Origin: a virus
Virus record (IMG/VR): IMGVR_UViG_3300033388_005506
Location: 1 to 47,227 of that record
Reading direction: 5' to 3' (one strand)
DNA length: 47,227 nt
The notes beneath the pieces were generated by a model. It did no database searches. It was not told where the DNA came from and worked only from the letters and a program-made list of their open reading frames with translations. Positions 28,104 through 37,300 of the stretch are shown piece by piece. Both the position numbers and the translations under genes were made by a program. Positions within the stretch are counted from its first letter, which is position 1. Each line of letters starts with the position of its first letter.

Positions 28104-28705
28104 GCTGGATTGATAATTATAAAGGTTCTGGACTTTGGGATTTCACAGCCCAGCCTCAAAAAGCCTCTTATAACGAAGGGGATAAGATAGCCACGGCTGT
28201 TAATCCTGTTTGGAGCAGTGACCATAGTGGTATACCAATTACAGATGGACACAATCCTTGCGGGTATTGGTTTAAGGATTATTCGCCACCAGTTATTGTA
28301 TATTATACTTCCAAACTTTATCCTATTGTAATAATTGAAGATATTGAATCTTACCCTGCAACTATTTTATTTGGTGAATTGAGAGCATTAAGGCATACTT
28401 ATGAATATATCGAAGAACTTGAATCATATAGTGCAACAGTAACAACGGGAGAACTTAGAGCATTATTGAAATATTATACAGATGGTGAGATTGAAGAGCT
28501 TGAATCATACAGTGCAACAATACAATCTGGTGAATTAAGGGCATTATTAAATTATTACACAGACGGAGAGATTGAGGAACTCGAATCATATTCAGCAACT
28601 ATACAGTCTGGTTCTTTAGAGGATGTACTCATTCATTATGAGAATGGAGTGATTGAAGAACTTGAATCATACTCAGCAACAATAACTGGAGGTACTTTAG
28701 AATGA
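28100..28705 (+). CDS. Tail protein with about 27-residue tandem repeats
   Basis: 201 residues. After about 85 residues of unique N-terminus there are five repeats of the form IEELESYSATIQSGELRALL-x-YYTDGE, at about 86-200. Repeats three and four are nearly identical. Such ladders occur in fibre-like proteins and can change length by recombination. Overlaps the preceding and following genes by 4 bases. Confidence 0.65.
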   Translation: MSWIDNYKGSGLWDFTAQPQKASYNEGDKIATAVNPVWSSDHSGIPITDGHNPCGYWFKDYSPPVIVYYTSKLYPIVIIEDIESYPATILFGELRALRHTYEYIEELESYSATVTTGELRALLKYYTDGEIEELESYSATIQSGELRALLNYYTDGEIEELESYSATIQSGSLEDVLIHYENGVIEELESYSATITGGTLE

Positions 28706-29595
28706 TAGAAATGGAATCAAAATTATGTGGGTTCTATAAACTCGAAGCTATAAATATTAAAACAGGTAAGAAAAGACTCTTGGTCGATTGGTTTCCAAAT
28801 CTCATAACAGATGGTGGATTGGATAAAATTGGGACATCCAGTGCATGGCTCAGTTATTGCCATGTTGGAACTGGAAATACTGCACCTGCTAATAGTAATA
28901 CAGCTCTTGAAACTTTTGTTGGCTCTGCAGACGCTTACAGTGTTACAGATGGAGTATCTGGTGCATCACCTTATTATAGATGGATTAAAAAAGTTTATCG
29001 GTTTAATCCAGGGGAAGCAACAGGGAATTTAGCTGAAGTTGGTATAAGCTGGACAGCGGCAACAGGAAGTTTATTTAGCAGGGCTTTAATTTTAGATGGT
29101 GCAGGAAGTCCTACTACAATTACTATTTTATCTGATGAATATCTTGATGTGACATATGAGTGTAGAAGGTATTTGCCTGAAAGTGATGCTTCTTCTTATG
29201 AGATTACTTTGAGAGGTACTGTGCATACCATAACAGGAGGACGGGCTGCTTCTATTACAAGCACGAATAGCTGGCAAATGCCATTCTCTGCTGGTGCTGC
29301 TTATAATACAAACGGTTTTGTTTATGATGGCACTATAGGTGCGATTACAGACTCACCGTCTGGCACCAGTTCCAGTACAGGTTCTGAATCAATCACAGAT
29401 TATACTCCTGGCAACCATTATCGAGACTGGACATATTCTTTTGCTTTAACTGAGGGGAATTTAGCTGGATATATAAGTGCAATTAAAGTTGATATGGCAG
29501 GTGGGGTGTATCAATTCGGAGTCTCTCCAGATATTGAAAAGACTTCTGATGATATTATGAGCCTTACTTTCAGAGCTTCATGGGGTAGGAAATAA
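28702..29595 (+). CDS. Tail structural protein
   Basis: 297 residues. Starts KLCGFYKLEAINIKTGKKRL then NLITDGGLD, CHVGTGNTAP and later EVGISW, a pattern shared by tail or fibre proteins in many podoviruses. Beta-rich, with a Ser/Thr-rich stretch around residue 225. Start overlaps the repeat protein by 4 bases. Specific role unknown. Confidence 0.65.
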   Translation: MIEMESKLCGFYKLEAINIKTGKKRLLVDWFPNLITDGGLDKIGTSSAWLSYCHVGTGNTAPANSNTALETFVGSADAYSVTDGVSGASPYYRWIKKVYRFNPGEATGNLAEVGISWTAATGSLFSRALILDGAGSPTTITILSDEYLDVTYECRRYLPESDASSYEITLRGTVHTITGGRAASITSTNSWQMPFSAGAAYNTNGFVYDGTIGAITDSPSGTSSSTGSESITDYTPGNHYRDWTYSFALTEGNLAGYISAIKVDMAGGVYQFGVSPDIEKTSDDIMSLTFRASWGRK

Positions 29596-30188
29596 TGATA
29601 CCTGAGAACTCACTATCTTCTGAACCTGTAATAGCCAACATCTTTGGTGGTAGAGCAAAACCTGTTTCTGTTATGCAAGATTATGAAGATGGTGGGATTG
29701 CTTTAAATGATGCAAGCGAAGGATTGCTTTATCAAATCTGGCTTGGCTTTAGTGATGGTGAAAATATTTATGTAAAGGCACCAAATACGCCACAGACACT
29801 TGTTTATTCAGGAGCAGATATCACTGAATTTAGTTTTACTTTTGATCAGAATATGAGAATTGTTATTGTTTTTATGCAAAATGGCATTGCAAAATTATAT
29901 TGGTATGATTCAACTATTGAGGGTTATGCAACGACAGCTTTTGAAGCCGGAGCAAGATGCCCTAAAGTATTTCTTGACGATAAAAGAGCCTCGCAAACAG
30001 GTAATAGTGATGTTCTTTTGTTTTATATGAACGGTAACGAACTTTGTTATCGGCAGCAACGTGATAGGTTTGGGGAAAGATATGTTTTAACTGATGTCGC
30101 AAGCGATTATCCCAAAGAAAATAAAAGATTGGTACTTATTAACGTTGGTATGGGAAAGAATTGGCGAATACAATTTACTATAATGTAA
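29595..30188 (+). CDS. Tail structural protein
   Basis: 197 residues. Beta-rich, ending with DVLLFYMNGNELCYRQQRDR-FGERYVLTD. This ending resembles proteins that precede the tail-fibre genes in podoviruses. The stop of the upstream gene overlaps the start (TAATG). Function inferred from position. Confidence 0.6.
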   Translation: MIPENSLSSEPVIANIFGGRAKPVSVMQDYEDGGIALNDASEGLLYQIWLGFSDGENIYVKAPNTPQTLVYSGADITEFSFTFDQNMRIVIVFMQNGIAKLYWYDSTIEGYATTAFEAGARCPKVFLDDKRASQTGNSDVLLFYMNGNELCYRQQRDRFGERYVLTDVASDYPKENKRLVLINVGMGKNWRIQFTIM

Positions 30189-30226
30189 ATATAGATTTAC
30201 GGAAAAATAAAAAAGGAGAATAAAAC

Positions 30227-30658
30227 ATGGCAAGTACACTGGCAAACAAAATTAGATATGCTCTGGCAACAAAGCAAATTGATTTTGCAACTGATTCATT
30301 TAAAATTATCTTAATGGGCACAGGATTCACATTTGACAAAGACACCCATCACGGCTATGCTGACGTGAGTGCAAGCGAGCTTGCAACAGGTAACGGGTAC
30401 ACTCAGAACACCAAACTATTAGCAGGTGTTGTTGTAACAGAGAACGATACAACTGATCTTGCTGAGATCACATGGGATAACGTGGTATGGACAGCAAGTG
30501 GTGGAGATATTGGCCCAACACCGGGAGCAATTATATTTGATGACACTCCAACAACTCCACAAGATGATCCAATTGTAGGGTATATTGACTTTGGTGGTGA
30601 GCAGACTCAGGCAGATGGAGGAGCAGCAACCATAGCGAACCCTAAAGTGACGATCTAA
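30227..30658 (+). CDS. Virion structural protein
   Basis: 143 residues with SD AAAGGAG. NKIRYALATKQIDFATDSFK then IILMGTGFTFDKDTH and GYTQNTKLLAGV is characteristic of a small tail protein family found in many phages. No enzymatic motif. The stop overlaps the next start. Confidence 0.65.
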   Translation: MASTLANKIRYALATKQIDFATDSFKIILMGTGFTFDKDTHHGYADVSASELATGNGYTQNTKLLAGVVVTENDTTDLAEITWDNVVWTASGGDIGPTPGAIIFDDTPTTPQDDPIVGYIDFGGEQTQADGGAATIANPKVTI

Positions 30659-31884
30659 TGGCTATCAATATCACAGCAGATCCGTTAGTATTCACCCCTA
30701 CTATATCTGGGAGTTGGCTTGAGGTTACGATATTTTCCGAGCCTTTAGTCTTCACTCCTAATTTATGGGGTGTGACTACGTTTGTTGTTCCAGCTGTACG
30801 TAATCCTGATCTTGATGTAAACTTCGACTGTCTTGGTTATGACAGGTTTGATGAGGCAAATCAAGGAGTACTTTCCTTTGATCCAGGAATTAGTGGAACT
30901 TGGTTGAATCTACGCTTGGTTACTGACACACTTAGTTTTGATCCAACAATTTCTGGTACATACATCAGTGGGATATTAATAACTGATACAACACTTGCAT
31001 TTAGTACAGGCATTTCAACTGATGCAATATTCGAAATGCCGGCAAATTCATGGATACAGTGGAGCAAGATAGGGTACTTTGACTTTACTCAAGATCATAA
31101 GAACCAAGCTGGTAAAAGACCGATGGAGTGGGCAGGTCTTGTTTATGATATTCTAAAGTTTAAGGATAGTGTCATTGTTTACGGGGCTAATGGGATCTCT
31201 GAAATGAAACCTGTAAAGAATACTTGGTCATTGAGAAATATTTCTGCTCTTGGAACAAAAGGAAAGCAAGCACAGATAAGTAATAAAAGTAATAATACTC
31301 ACTGGTATGTTAACATACTCGGGGAATTATGGGAGCTTGGGGATAAGATAACTAAGTTGGATTACTCAGAATTTCTATCCTCATTAACTTCACCGGTACT
31401 CACAATTAATGAGAAAGATAACTTGCTGTATATTTGTGATGGGAGTACAGGCTATACTTATTCTTATATTGATAAAAGTCTTGGTCAAAGTGCAGGGAAT
31501 ATTACAGGATATGGATATAAAGATGGTGTTGAGTATCCAGTCAGTACAGCAGCAGTTGTTCAGCCGACTGTGGCTTTTACTACAGATGTATATGATATGG
31601 GTACAAGGAAAAATAAAACTATATTCAATGTTGAACTTCATACAAATACAGCACAGACGATACAGGTTGCAATAAACTATCGGATGGATTACACCAGTGA
31701 ATTTGTTCAAACTCCATGGGCTACAGTCAATCCAAGTGGTTTTGCATATCTTCCATGTTACGGTATTGAGTTTCAATTTAAATTTAAGATGGAAACATAT
31801 GCAGATTTTAACATTGATCAAATGAAAATTAATGGAGTTATTCATGGATTTAGTTTTCTTGATACAGTTAGGAAGGAGAATTAA
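30658..31884 (+). CDS. Tail hub or DNA-stabilising protein with N-terminal repeats
   Basis: 408 residues. Residues 1-115 contain repeats of about 24-30 residues built on LVFTPTISGSWLEV (DPLVFTPTISGSW, GVLSFDPGISGTW, DTLSFDPTISGTY). The remainder is a beta-propeller-like sequence (LVYDILKFKDSVIVYGANGI, TKGKQAQISNKSNNTHWYVN) similar to podovirus DNA-stabilising or hub proteins. Starts in a TAATG overlap. Confidence 0.6.
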   Translation: MAINITADPLVFTPTISGSWLEVTIFSEPLVFTPNLWGVTTFVVPAVRNPDLDVNFDCLGYDRFDEANQGVLSFDPGISGTWLNLRLVTDTLSFDPTISGTYISGILITDTTLAFSTGISTDAIFEMPANSWIQWSKIGYFDFTQDHKNQAGKRPMEWAGLVYDILKFKDSVIVYGANGISEMKPVKNTWSLRNISALGTKGKQAQISNKSNNTHWYVNILGELWELGDKITKLDYSEFLSSLTSPVLTINEKDNLLYICDGSTGYTYSYIDKSLGQSAGNITGYGYKDGVEYPVSTAAVVQPTVAFTTDVYDMGTRKNKTIFNVELHTNTAQTIQVAINYRMDYTSEFVQTPWATVNPSGFAYLPCYGIEFQFKFKMETYADFNIDQMKINGVIHGFSFLDTVRKEN

Positions 31885-31887
31885 AAA

Positions 31888-32316
31888 ATGTTGATACAAA
31901 TTCAAGCGGTACAAGTACCAAAGTTTTGGGAAGTAATAAAGTTTGCAGCAGTCAAATCAGATGGGATTGAAGATGATGTGATGCAGACATATTGTTTGAC
32001 ACTTCTCCAGGATTTGCTCAGCGGTAAAAAGGTTTGTTTTGTTGGCCAGAAAGAAGAAAAGATTTCCTTTGTTGTCATTATTGAGATAAAATTCGATAAT
32101 CTTAGGGGATATAATTATTTACATTTTCTAAATATTTATTCTTTCTTTCCTCAAGATGATAAAATATGGAAGGAAGGTTTTACTGATTTATATAAAATTG
32201 CCTTGGCAACAAAAAGTAAAATGATTGTAGGTGAATCTGGGAATGATAAAATTGACTATTTAGCTCACTTAATTGGAATTAATGTTATAAGTAAGAAGTA
32301 TGTTTATTATTTATAA
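31888..32316 (+). CDS. GNAT-like protein next to ejection genes
   Basis: 142 residues with SD AAGGAG. VPKFWEVIKFAAVKSDGIED then TYCLTLLQDLLSGK-VCFVGQ, and SKMIVGESGN near the end, fit a protein that resembles GNAT acyltransferases and occurs beside internal virion proteins of podoviruses. The CoA-binding loop is not clearly conserved, so it may be structural rather than enzymatic. Confidence 0.6.
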   Translation: MLIQIQAVQVPKFWEVIKFAAVKSDGIEDDVMQTYCLTLLQDLLSGKKVCFVGQKEEKISFVVIIEIKFDNLRGYNYLHFLNIYSFFPQDDKIWKEGFTDLYKIALATKSKMIVGESGNDKIDYLAHLIGINVISKKYVYYL

Positions 32317-32328
32317 GGAGGATTACTT

Positions 32329-33171
32329 ATGGGTAGCAGTGGTGGTGGAGGTGGCGGTGGAGATAGTACAGCAAGGTATGCTCCATATATAGAAGCGAAA
32401 CATCAGACTTTTTTGAATACATCAGCAGCTGCTGGTACTGCTGCAAGGGCTGATAATCCATATAAAAATTATACTGATCTTGATTTCGATGATGCTTTTT
32501 ATGGTGTCGGGTATGTTATATCAAGCTTTCCAAGTTTGTATGATATGTTTGGAAAGTTTATGGCAGGGCTGGATATTGAAAGTCTCTGGAATCAAGTGCT
32601 TAATGATGTGCAACATAATTCGACAATTCGAGCAGCAACAAATGCACATAGAGATCTTTTAGATGATGATATTGAACAGAATGTTTTGCCTCGATTTGAA
32701 GAAGGGATGAGAGATATCAATGCTGTGATGTGTAGTTCCTTTGTTGTAGGGAAGGGAATAATAGAAAATGCAAGAGTTAAGAAACTTGCAGAATTTGATG
32801 CAGACTTGAGATATAAACTCATACCTGTTGCAGCTGAGGTTTTTAGTAAACATCTATCTTGGAATTCTGGAATGATTACAAGTTATATAGAAGTTATGAA
32901 ACTTGCAATTTTGACTAAGATTGATACAACTACACAGAATTATGACTATGCACTTAAGGATACAATGTGGCCTTTTACAGTTCTGGAGCAAGAAAGAGCT
33001 AATCTTGGTGCATTACAGGGAGCAGTTGCTGGTAGTGCTGGTGGTGAAGCTTCTAAAGGACAGAAAGTTCTTGGTGGTGCTCTTGGTGGAGCAAGTCTTG
33101 GTGCATCAGTTGGTGGAGCACCAGGTGCTGCTATTGGTGGAATTATTGGTGGTATTGCAGGATTATTATAA
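32329..33171 (+). CDS. Internal virion / ejection protein
   Basis: 280 residues. A Gly run at the start (GSSGGGGGGGDS), a long helical body and a C-terminal glycine-zipper (GALGGASLGASVGGAPGAAI-GGIIGGIAGLL), typical of proteins ejected into the host envelope that form or seal the transfer channel. SD GGAGG. First of three consecutive ejection genes. Confidence 0.7.
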   Translation: MGSSGGGGGGGDSTARYAPYIEAKHQTFLNTSAAAGTAARADNPYKNYTDLDFDDAFYGVGYVISSFPSLYDMFGKFMAGLDIESLWNQVLNDVQHNSTIRAATNAHRDLLDDDIEQNVLPRFEEGMRDINAVMCSSFVVGKGIIENARVKKLAEFDADLRYKLIPVAAEVFSKHLSWNSGMITSYIEVMKLAILTKIDTTTQNYDYALKDTMWPFTVLEQERANLGALQGAVAGSAGGEASKGQKVLGGALGGASLGASVGGAPGAAIGGIIGGIAGLL

Positions 33172-33192
33172 TAAAATATAAGGAGAAGGATT

Positions 33193-33690
33193 ATGGCTTT
33201 TTGGGATTTTTTAACAAGTACAAATATAAATCCGTCAGACTATGCTGGCCCAATGATGGGACAAGATGCAAATGTAGGAATTGGAAGTAAGATTGGAGAT
33301 TTCTTTACTGATCCGAATATAAGAGTTATGTTGGGAGAAATGGCTGGGCAGGTTAGTGGGTCAGGATCAATTGGAGACATTCTTGGTACAGCAGGAAAAA
33401 ATCTTACTCAAAGAGAGCAGTATCAAAAGGCAGCAACAAAGGGACAAGGTAGTATGATTGATGCACTGAGAAGAGGAGAAGGTCTCGGGCCAGAGTCTGA
33501 TAATCATACTTGGGATTCTGTTACTCAAGATGGTAAAGGAAATATTTCTGCAAAGATGAATTATAAAGCACCAGAATTTCGTATTCCTGGAGCACAAAAA
33601 CAACTTGAAGGGATTAAAAGTTTTGAAGCACCTTCTATTCCATCTACACAAAGTGGGAGGTCTGATATTGACTACTCCCCTTTCTTTTAA
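33193..33690 (+). CDS. Ejection-type protein, short form (zero frame)
   Basis: 165 residues with SD AAGGAGAAGG. MAFWDFLTSTNINPSDYAGP then IGSKIGDFFTDPNIRVMLGE is a common opening of ejection-protein genes. It ends at TAA (33688-33690), right after the slippery sequence. Most ribosomes would make this short form and a fraction would shift to the downstream frame, giving 397 residues. Confidence 0.7.
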   Translation: MAFWDFLTSTNINPSDYAGPMMGQDANVGIGSKIGDFFTDPNIRVMLGEMAGQVSGSGSIGDILGTAGKNLTQREQYQKAATKGQGSMIDALRRGEGLGPESDNHTWDSVTQDGKGNISAKMNYKAPEFRIPGAQKQLEGIKSFEAPSIPSTQSGRSDIDYSPFF

Positions 33691-33725
33691 GCCAGTCTAA
33701 GTATACAACAGATGACTTAGCTGGC
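33678..33725 (+). promoter_or_regulatory. Programmed -1 ribosomal frameshift signal
   Basis: The zero-frame codons are TCC CCT TTC TTT TAA. C CCT TTC (33678-33684) is a canonical X XXY YYZ heptamer on which both tRNAs can re-pair as CCC TTT. After a 6-base spacer (33685-33690) comes GCCAG-T-CTAAGT (33691-33702), a 12-base loop, and ACTTAG-CTGGC (33715-33725), an 11-bp stem with one bulged T. The -1 frame then stays open to 34385. Confidence 0.8.
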
Positions 33726-34385
33726 CTTGACCCAGAACAGATTAATAGTTTAATGCAAGAAAAACGAGCTCGAGAACAGATGACAATGGGTTTTGTCAGA
33801 AATATGATTAATCGTAGAGACATGTTGGAGAAACAAGGATATAATCGGAAGACTGCTGCTGAGCAAGTAAAAAGAGAAGCATTGGCAGCACTTCAGTTGA
33901 GAAAAGATAAAGAGGCACAGGAAAAAGTAAGACTTGGTGAAAGAGAAGAGGAGCATGATTGGGAACTTACTAAAGAACAACGAAAATATAAGCAAGCTTT
34001 TGATATCCTTGGAGAACAAGCAAGAATTAAACAAGAAGATGCAGCAAAAGTTAAGCCACTATCTTCAACAGAAAAACTTAATCTTACCAAATACACAAAT
34101 GAGTCTTTAGACTATATTACTAATCCAGAAATTGATTGGAACAGCAGAGTAAGTCGTGCAAACATAGAAAATAATAGACCTGGTGCTGGTGTTGTTTATG
34201 AGATGGTGAGTGAAGGAGAAGAACCTTGGTTAGGTAAGAATACAGAAGATGAAATAAATGTTCATCCAATCCCACCGGGAATGAAAATTAATGGTAGTCC
34301 TCCTACTGGAAATGAGATCATTCGTAGAGCAAAGATGGCAAATATGTCTATTGAAGAATTTCTTAATAAAATACAACAGAGGTAA
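33684..34385 (+). CDS. Ejection-type protein, -1 frame extension
   Basis: The -1 frame reads from the slip site as LLSQSKYTTDDLAGLDPEQI then NSLMQEKRAREQM. It continues as a Lys/Glu/Gln-rich coiled coil (EREEEHDWELTKEQRKYKQA) to the stop at 34385, with 233 residues added to residue 164 of the short form. The first ATG in this frame (33753) has no SD, so independent start is unlikely. The C-terminus ends MSIEEFLNKIQQR. Probably an internal virion protein. A gene broken by one missing T in the TTTT run is the alternative. Confidence 0.65.
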   Translation, partial: LLSQSKYTTDDLAGLDPEQINSLMQEKRAREQMTMGFVRNMINRRDMLEKQGYNRKTAAEQVKREALAALQLRKDKEAQEKVRLGEREEEHDWELTKEQRKYKQAFDILGEQARIKQEDAAKVKPLSSTEKLNLTKYTNESLDYITNPEIDWNSRVSRANIENNRPGAGVVYEMVSEGEEPWLGKNTEDEINVHPIPPGMKINGSPPTGNEIIRRAKMANMSIEEFLNKIQQR

Positions 34386-34387
34386 TT

Positions 34388-37300
34388 ATGACAAATCCAT
34401 TTGCAGGTATAACTTTTGATGGTGATCAAACAATAGAAAAAGCTGGTGATGTTAAAGATTTTATTAAGAAATGGGAAACATTCCAACCAATAGCTTATCA
34501 ACCTACAAAAAATGATATAATGACTGTTGGCTATGGTCATACTGGGACTGCCTATCCTGGAATGAAGATAGATGAAGCACAAGCAGATAAACTTCTTGTT
34601 ACTGATCTGCAAGCAGCAAATAAAGCTATTGATGATCTTGTAACTGTTGATGTTAATCCAGAGCAAAGAGAAGCATTGACAAGTTTAATTTTTAATGTAG
34701 GTCGTGGATCTTTTGCTAAATCTAAAGCATTAAAGGCTCTTAATGCAGGGAATATTGAGGAGTTTAAACGGCAAGCTTTTGATCCAGAACTTGGTTGGGT
34801 TAAACAAGGGAAGAAGACTTTACCTGGTTTGGTTAAAAGACGAGAGGAAGAAAGACAGATGTTTGACAGGATGCAGGATGAAGATCCTTTTGGTGGGATT
34901 ACATTGCATGGTTTGAGTTATGATGAAACTACTCGGCGTTCACCAAGTGAACAGCAAGTAGATCCTGATGACCCATATGGAACAGGCTTGGCTGCGGAAG
35001 CTGGTGGTCAATCGCCTTTAAAAAAAACTATAACTTCTAAGGACGTCTTGGAACAATGGAAAGATCAATGGAAAAAAGTTCCTGGGGGATTAGAAGGCTT
35101 GGCTCATCTTGCTTATGGAGCAGCAACCTTTGTTCCTTCAGGGATTCTTGGTCTTGGTACTATTGCTCTTGGTAAAGCTCAAGATTGGTCGGCAAGAGAA
35201 CTTGTTAAAAGTAAAGGTGATAAGATGTCACCTGAAGAAATTGCCAAACAGGAAAGTCTTTATATGACTCCAGAAGATATTGATAAAGCAGCAGATGCCT
35301 CAAGAGCTATATTTAGTCAATGGATACCTGAACCACAATCAGAATCTGCAAAAAAGATTATAGCAGGAACAAATGAAATAATTGAAAAAGCCTTGTTCTG
35401 GGCACCTTCAGTAGAAAAATATTTTGATGATAAAGGACAACCAAATCTTGGGAGTAGTATGAGATTTGTTTTGGAACTTGCTGCATTTAAAGCTGCTCAT
35501 GTTGGAGGTAAAAAAATAGCGAAAAAGGTTAAACAGATTAATAGAAAGTTTAAAGATGGTAAGACACCGGAAGATGTTAAGAGTGATATTGATGCACTTA
35601 AAAAATATCTTGATCCTAAAGACCCGGAATTGGTGAAGGAACAGAGAGCTTATTATAATGACAAAGCTGTAATGGAAAGGAATATGAAAGCAGCGAAAGA
35701 TGCAGAGATTACAAAAGAATGGGTAACACGACAGAGAGCTTTGCAGGCGAAATTGAGGAAAGGAATTCCAGCAGAGAAACCAAAGCCAGAGCCGTTGGTG
35801 TATCCTGAGAAACCACTCAGCACAGGTGATCCTGCACGTACAGCAATAGAACAACAAAGATTTAAAGAAGGTTTGATTAAGAAATTTAAACTGAAGAAGC
35901 ATGAAAGTATTGATAATATTTTTGCACCACTGATGAATAAGCGAGGATCGATTACAGTTCCAAATTTGAAGAAATTCACTGAGAAGGTTGATCCTACAAT
36001 CCGAGATCATATTCGTCGAATTGGTAAAGCAGCAGAGAAATCAGGATTGCCACTGGACTTGTTCTTAAAGAACCAAGGGATGACAGACAACCAAATTAAG
36101 GACTTTACAAAGATGCATGAGAGAGCAAAGGAAGAAAGACCTTTGGCTTCTGCATTGACAAAAGATGATGTTAGTCCTGCGAAAGATCCACTTGTCATGT
36201 CTGAAGGTGATACTAATGTTAATGTTAGTTCTTCAAAAAAGACTAAACCTTCCATTGAAGTTGGGCAGAAAACCTTGGATCAACTTAAAGCTGCACCAAA
36301 TGTAAGTACAGCAAGTTTAGCAAAGACCTTTACTCCAACATTACATAAGATTAGAAAGTTTGGTATTCCACTCTTAAAAGATCTTTGGCATAAGGCTAAT
36401 AAGATTGAAGTTGCAAGGCTGAAGGATTTAGACATATTAAAAAAGACCATATTAAATCTTGATAAAGAATATCCGGATATTAAACTCCGTCAAGAAGTTT
36501 ATTTAAAGATGATGTCACAAAACACATTAGGGAGGAAAGCAATAGAGAAGAGTGGTTACAAACCTATTGACAAACCGATTGCTTATGATGAAATGATCAA
36601 GGTATTGAATGAACAATTCGGTGATCTGGTACAAAGAATTAATGAAGCAAGAATTGCAAGAGGAGAGAAGCCGATTAGGGTTATGAAAGATTACTTGCCA
36701 ATGATTGCTCAGGAGAATTTCTATCATCAGTTGCGAACCTTATTTAAAGATGGTGAAGCACAGCAGGGGATGCCAAACTTAGTTCTTGATAGTATGCAAG
36801 ATATTAAACATCGTCATTCTTTTGCTACTGCTGATGCTACAAACTTACGTCATACAAAGAGAGGGAAACTTCGAGCAGGCATTCGATTAGAACCTGATCC
36901 TTTAAAGCTGCTTTCATCCTATGGTAGTACAGCACTTAGGCATGTACATTATAGTCCACTTAATAGTTTTGTCGAACAGCTGGTAAAAAGTCCTTTGGTA
37001 GATTTAAAGACAGGGAAGAAATGGAGAATGGAAGAACAGAACTATGAACTGGCTGAATTTTTAAGTCGGTGGAATAACAAGCTTGCCGGCAGAGCTAATG
37101 TTATATTGCCAGAAGCTTTGAGATTTATTGAACGTGGAATACAAAAACTTAGCCAGAATCTTACTATGGCTACACTTGGTTGGTCTGTAAGAACGATTCT
37201 GGTACAACCCACAGCACTTCTTCCAGTTATGACAGAATTTGGAACTGGTAATATGATGAAGGGGATGTTAGATACAATAAGGGATAAGAAAGGAACACCG

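Noticed and set aside
28702-28705. CRISPR-like array in the repeated segment 28370-28690
   Set aside because: The repeats are protein-coding, differ at the DNA level in a codon-like way and have no spacers; there is no CRISPR array in the window.
35408-36010. Minus-strand ORF of 200 codons opposite the lysozyme-ejection gene
   Set aside because: It lies wholly antisense to a well-supported gene, has Cys/Phe/Ile-rich antisense composition and no SD.
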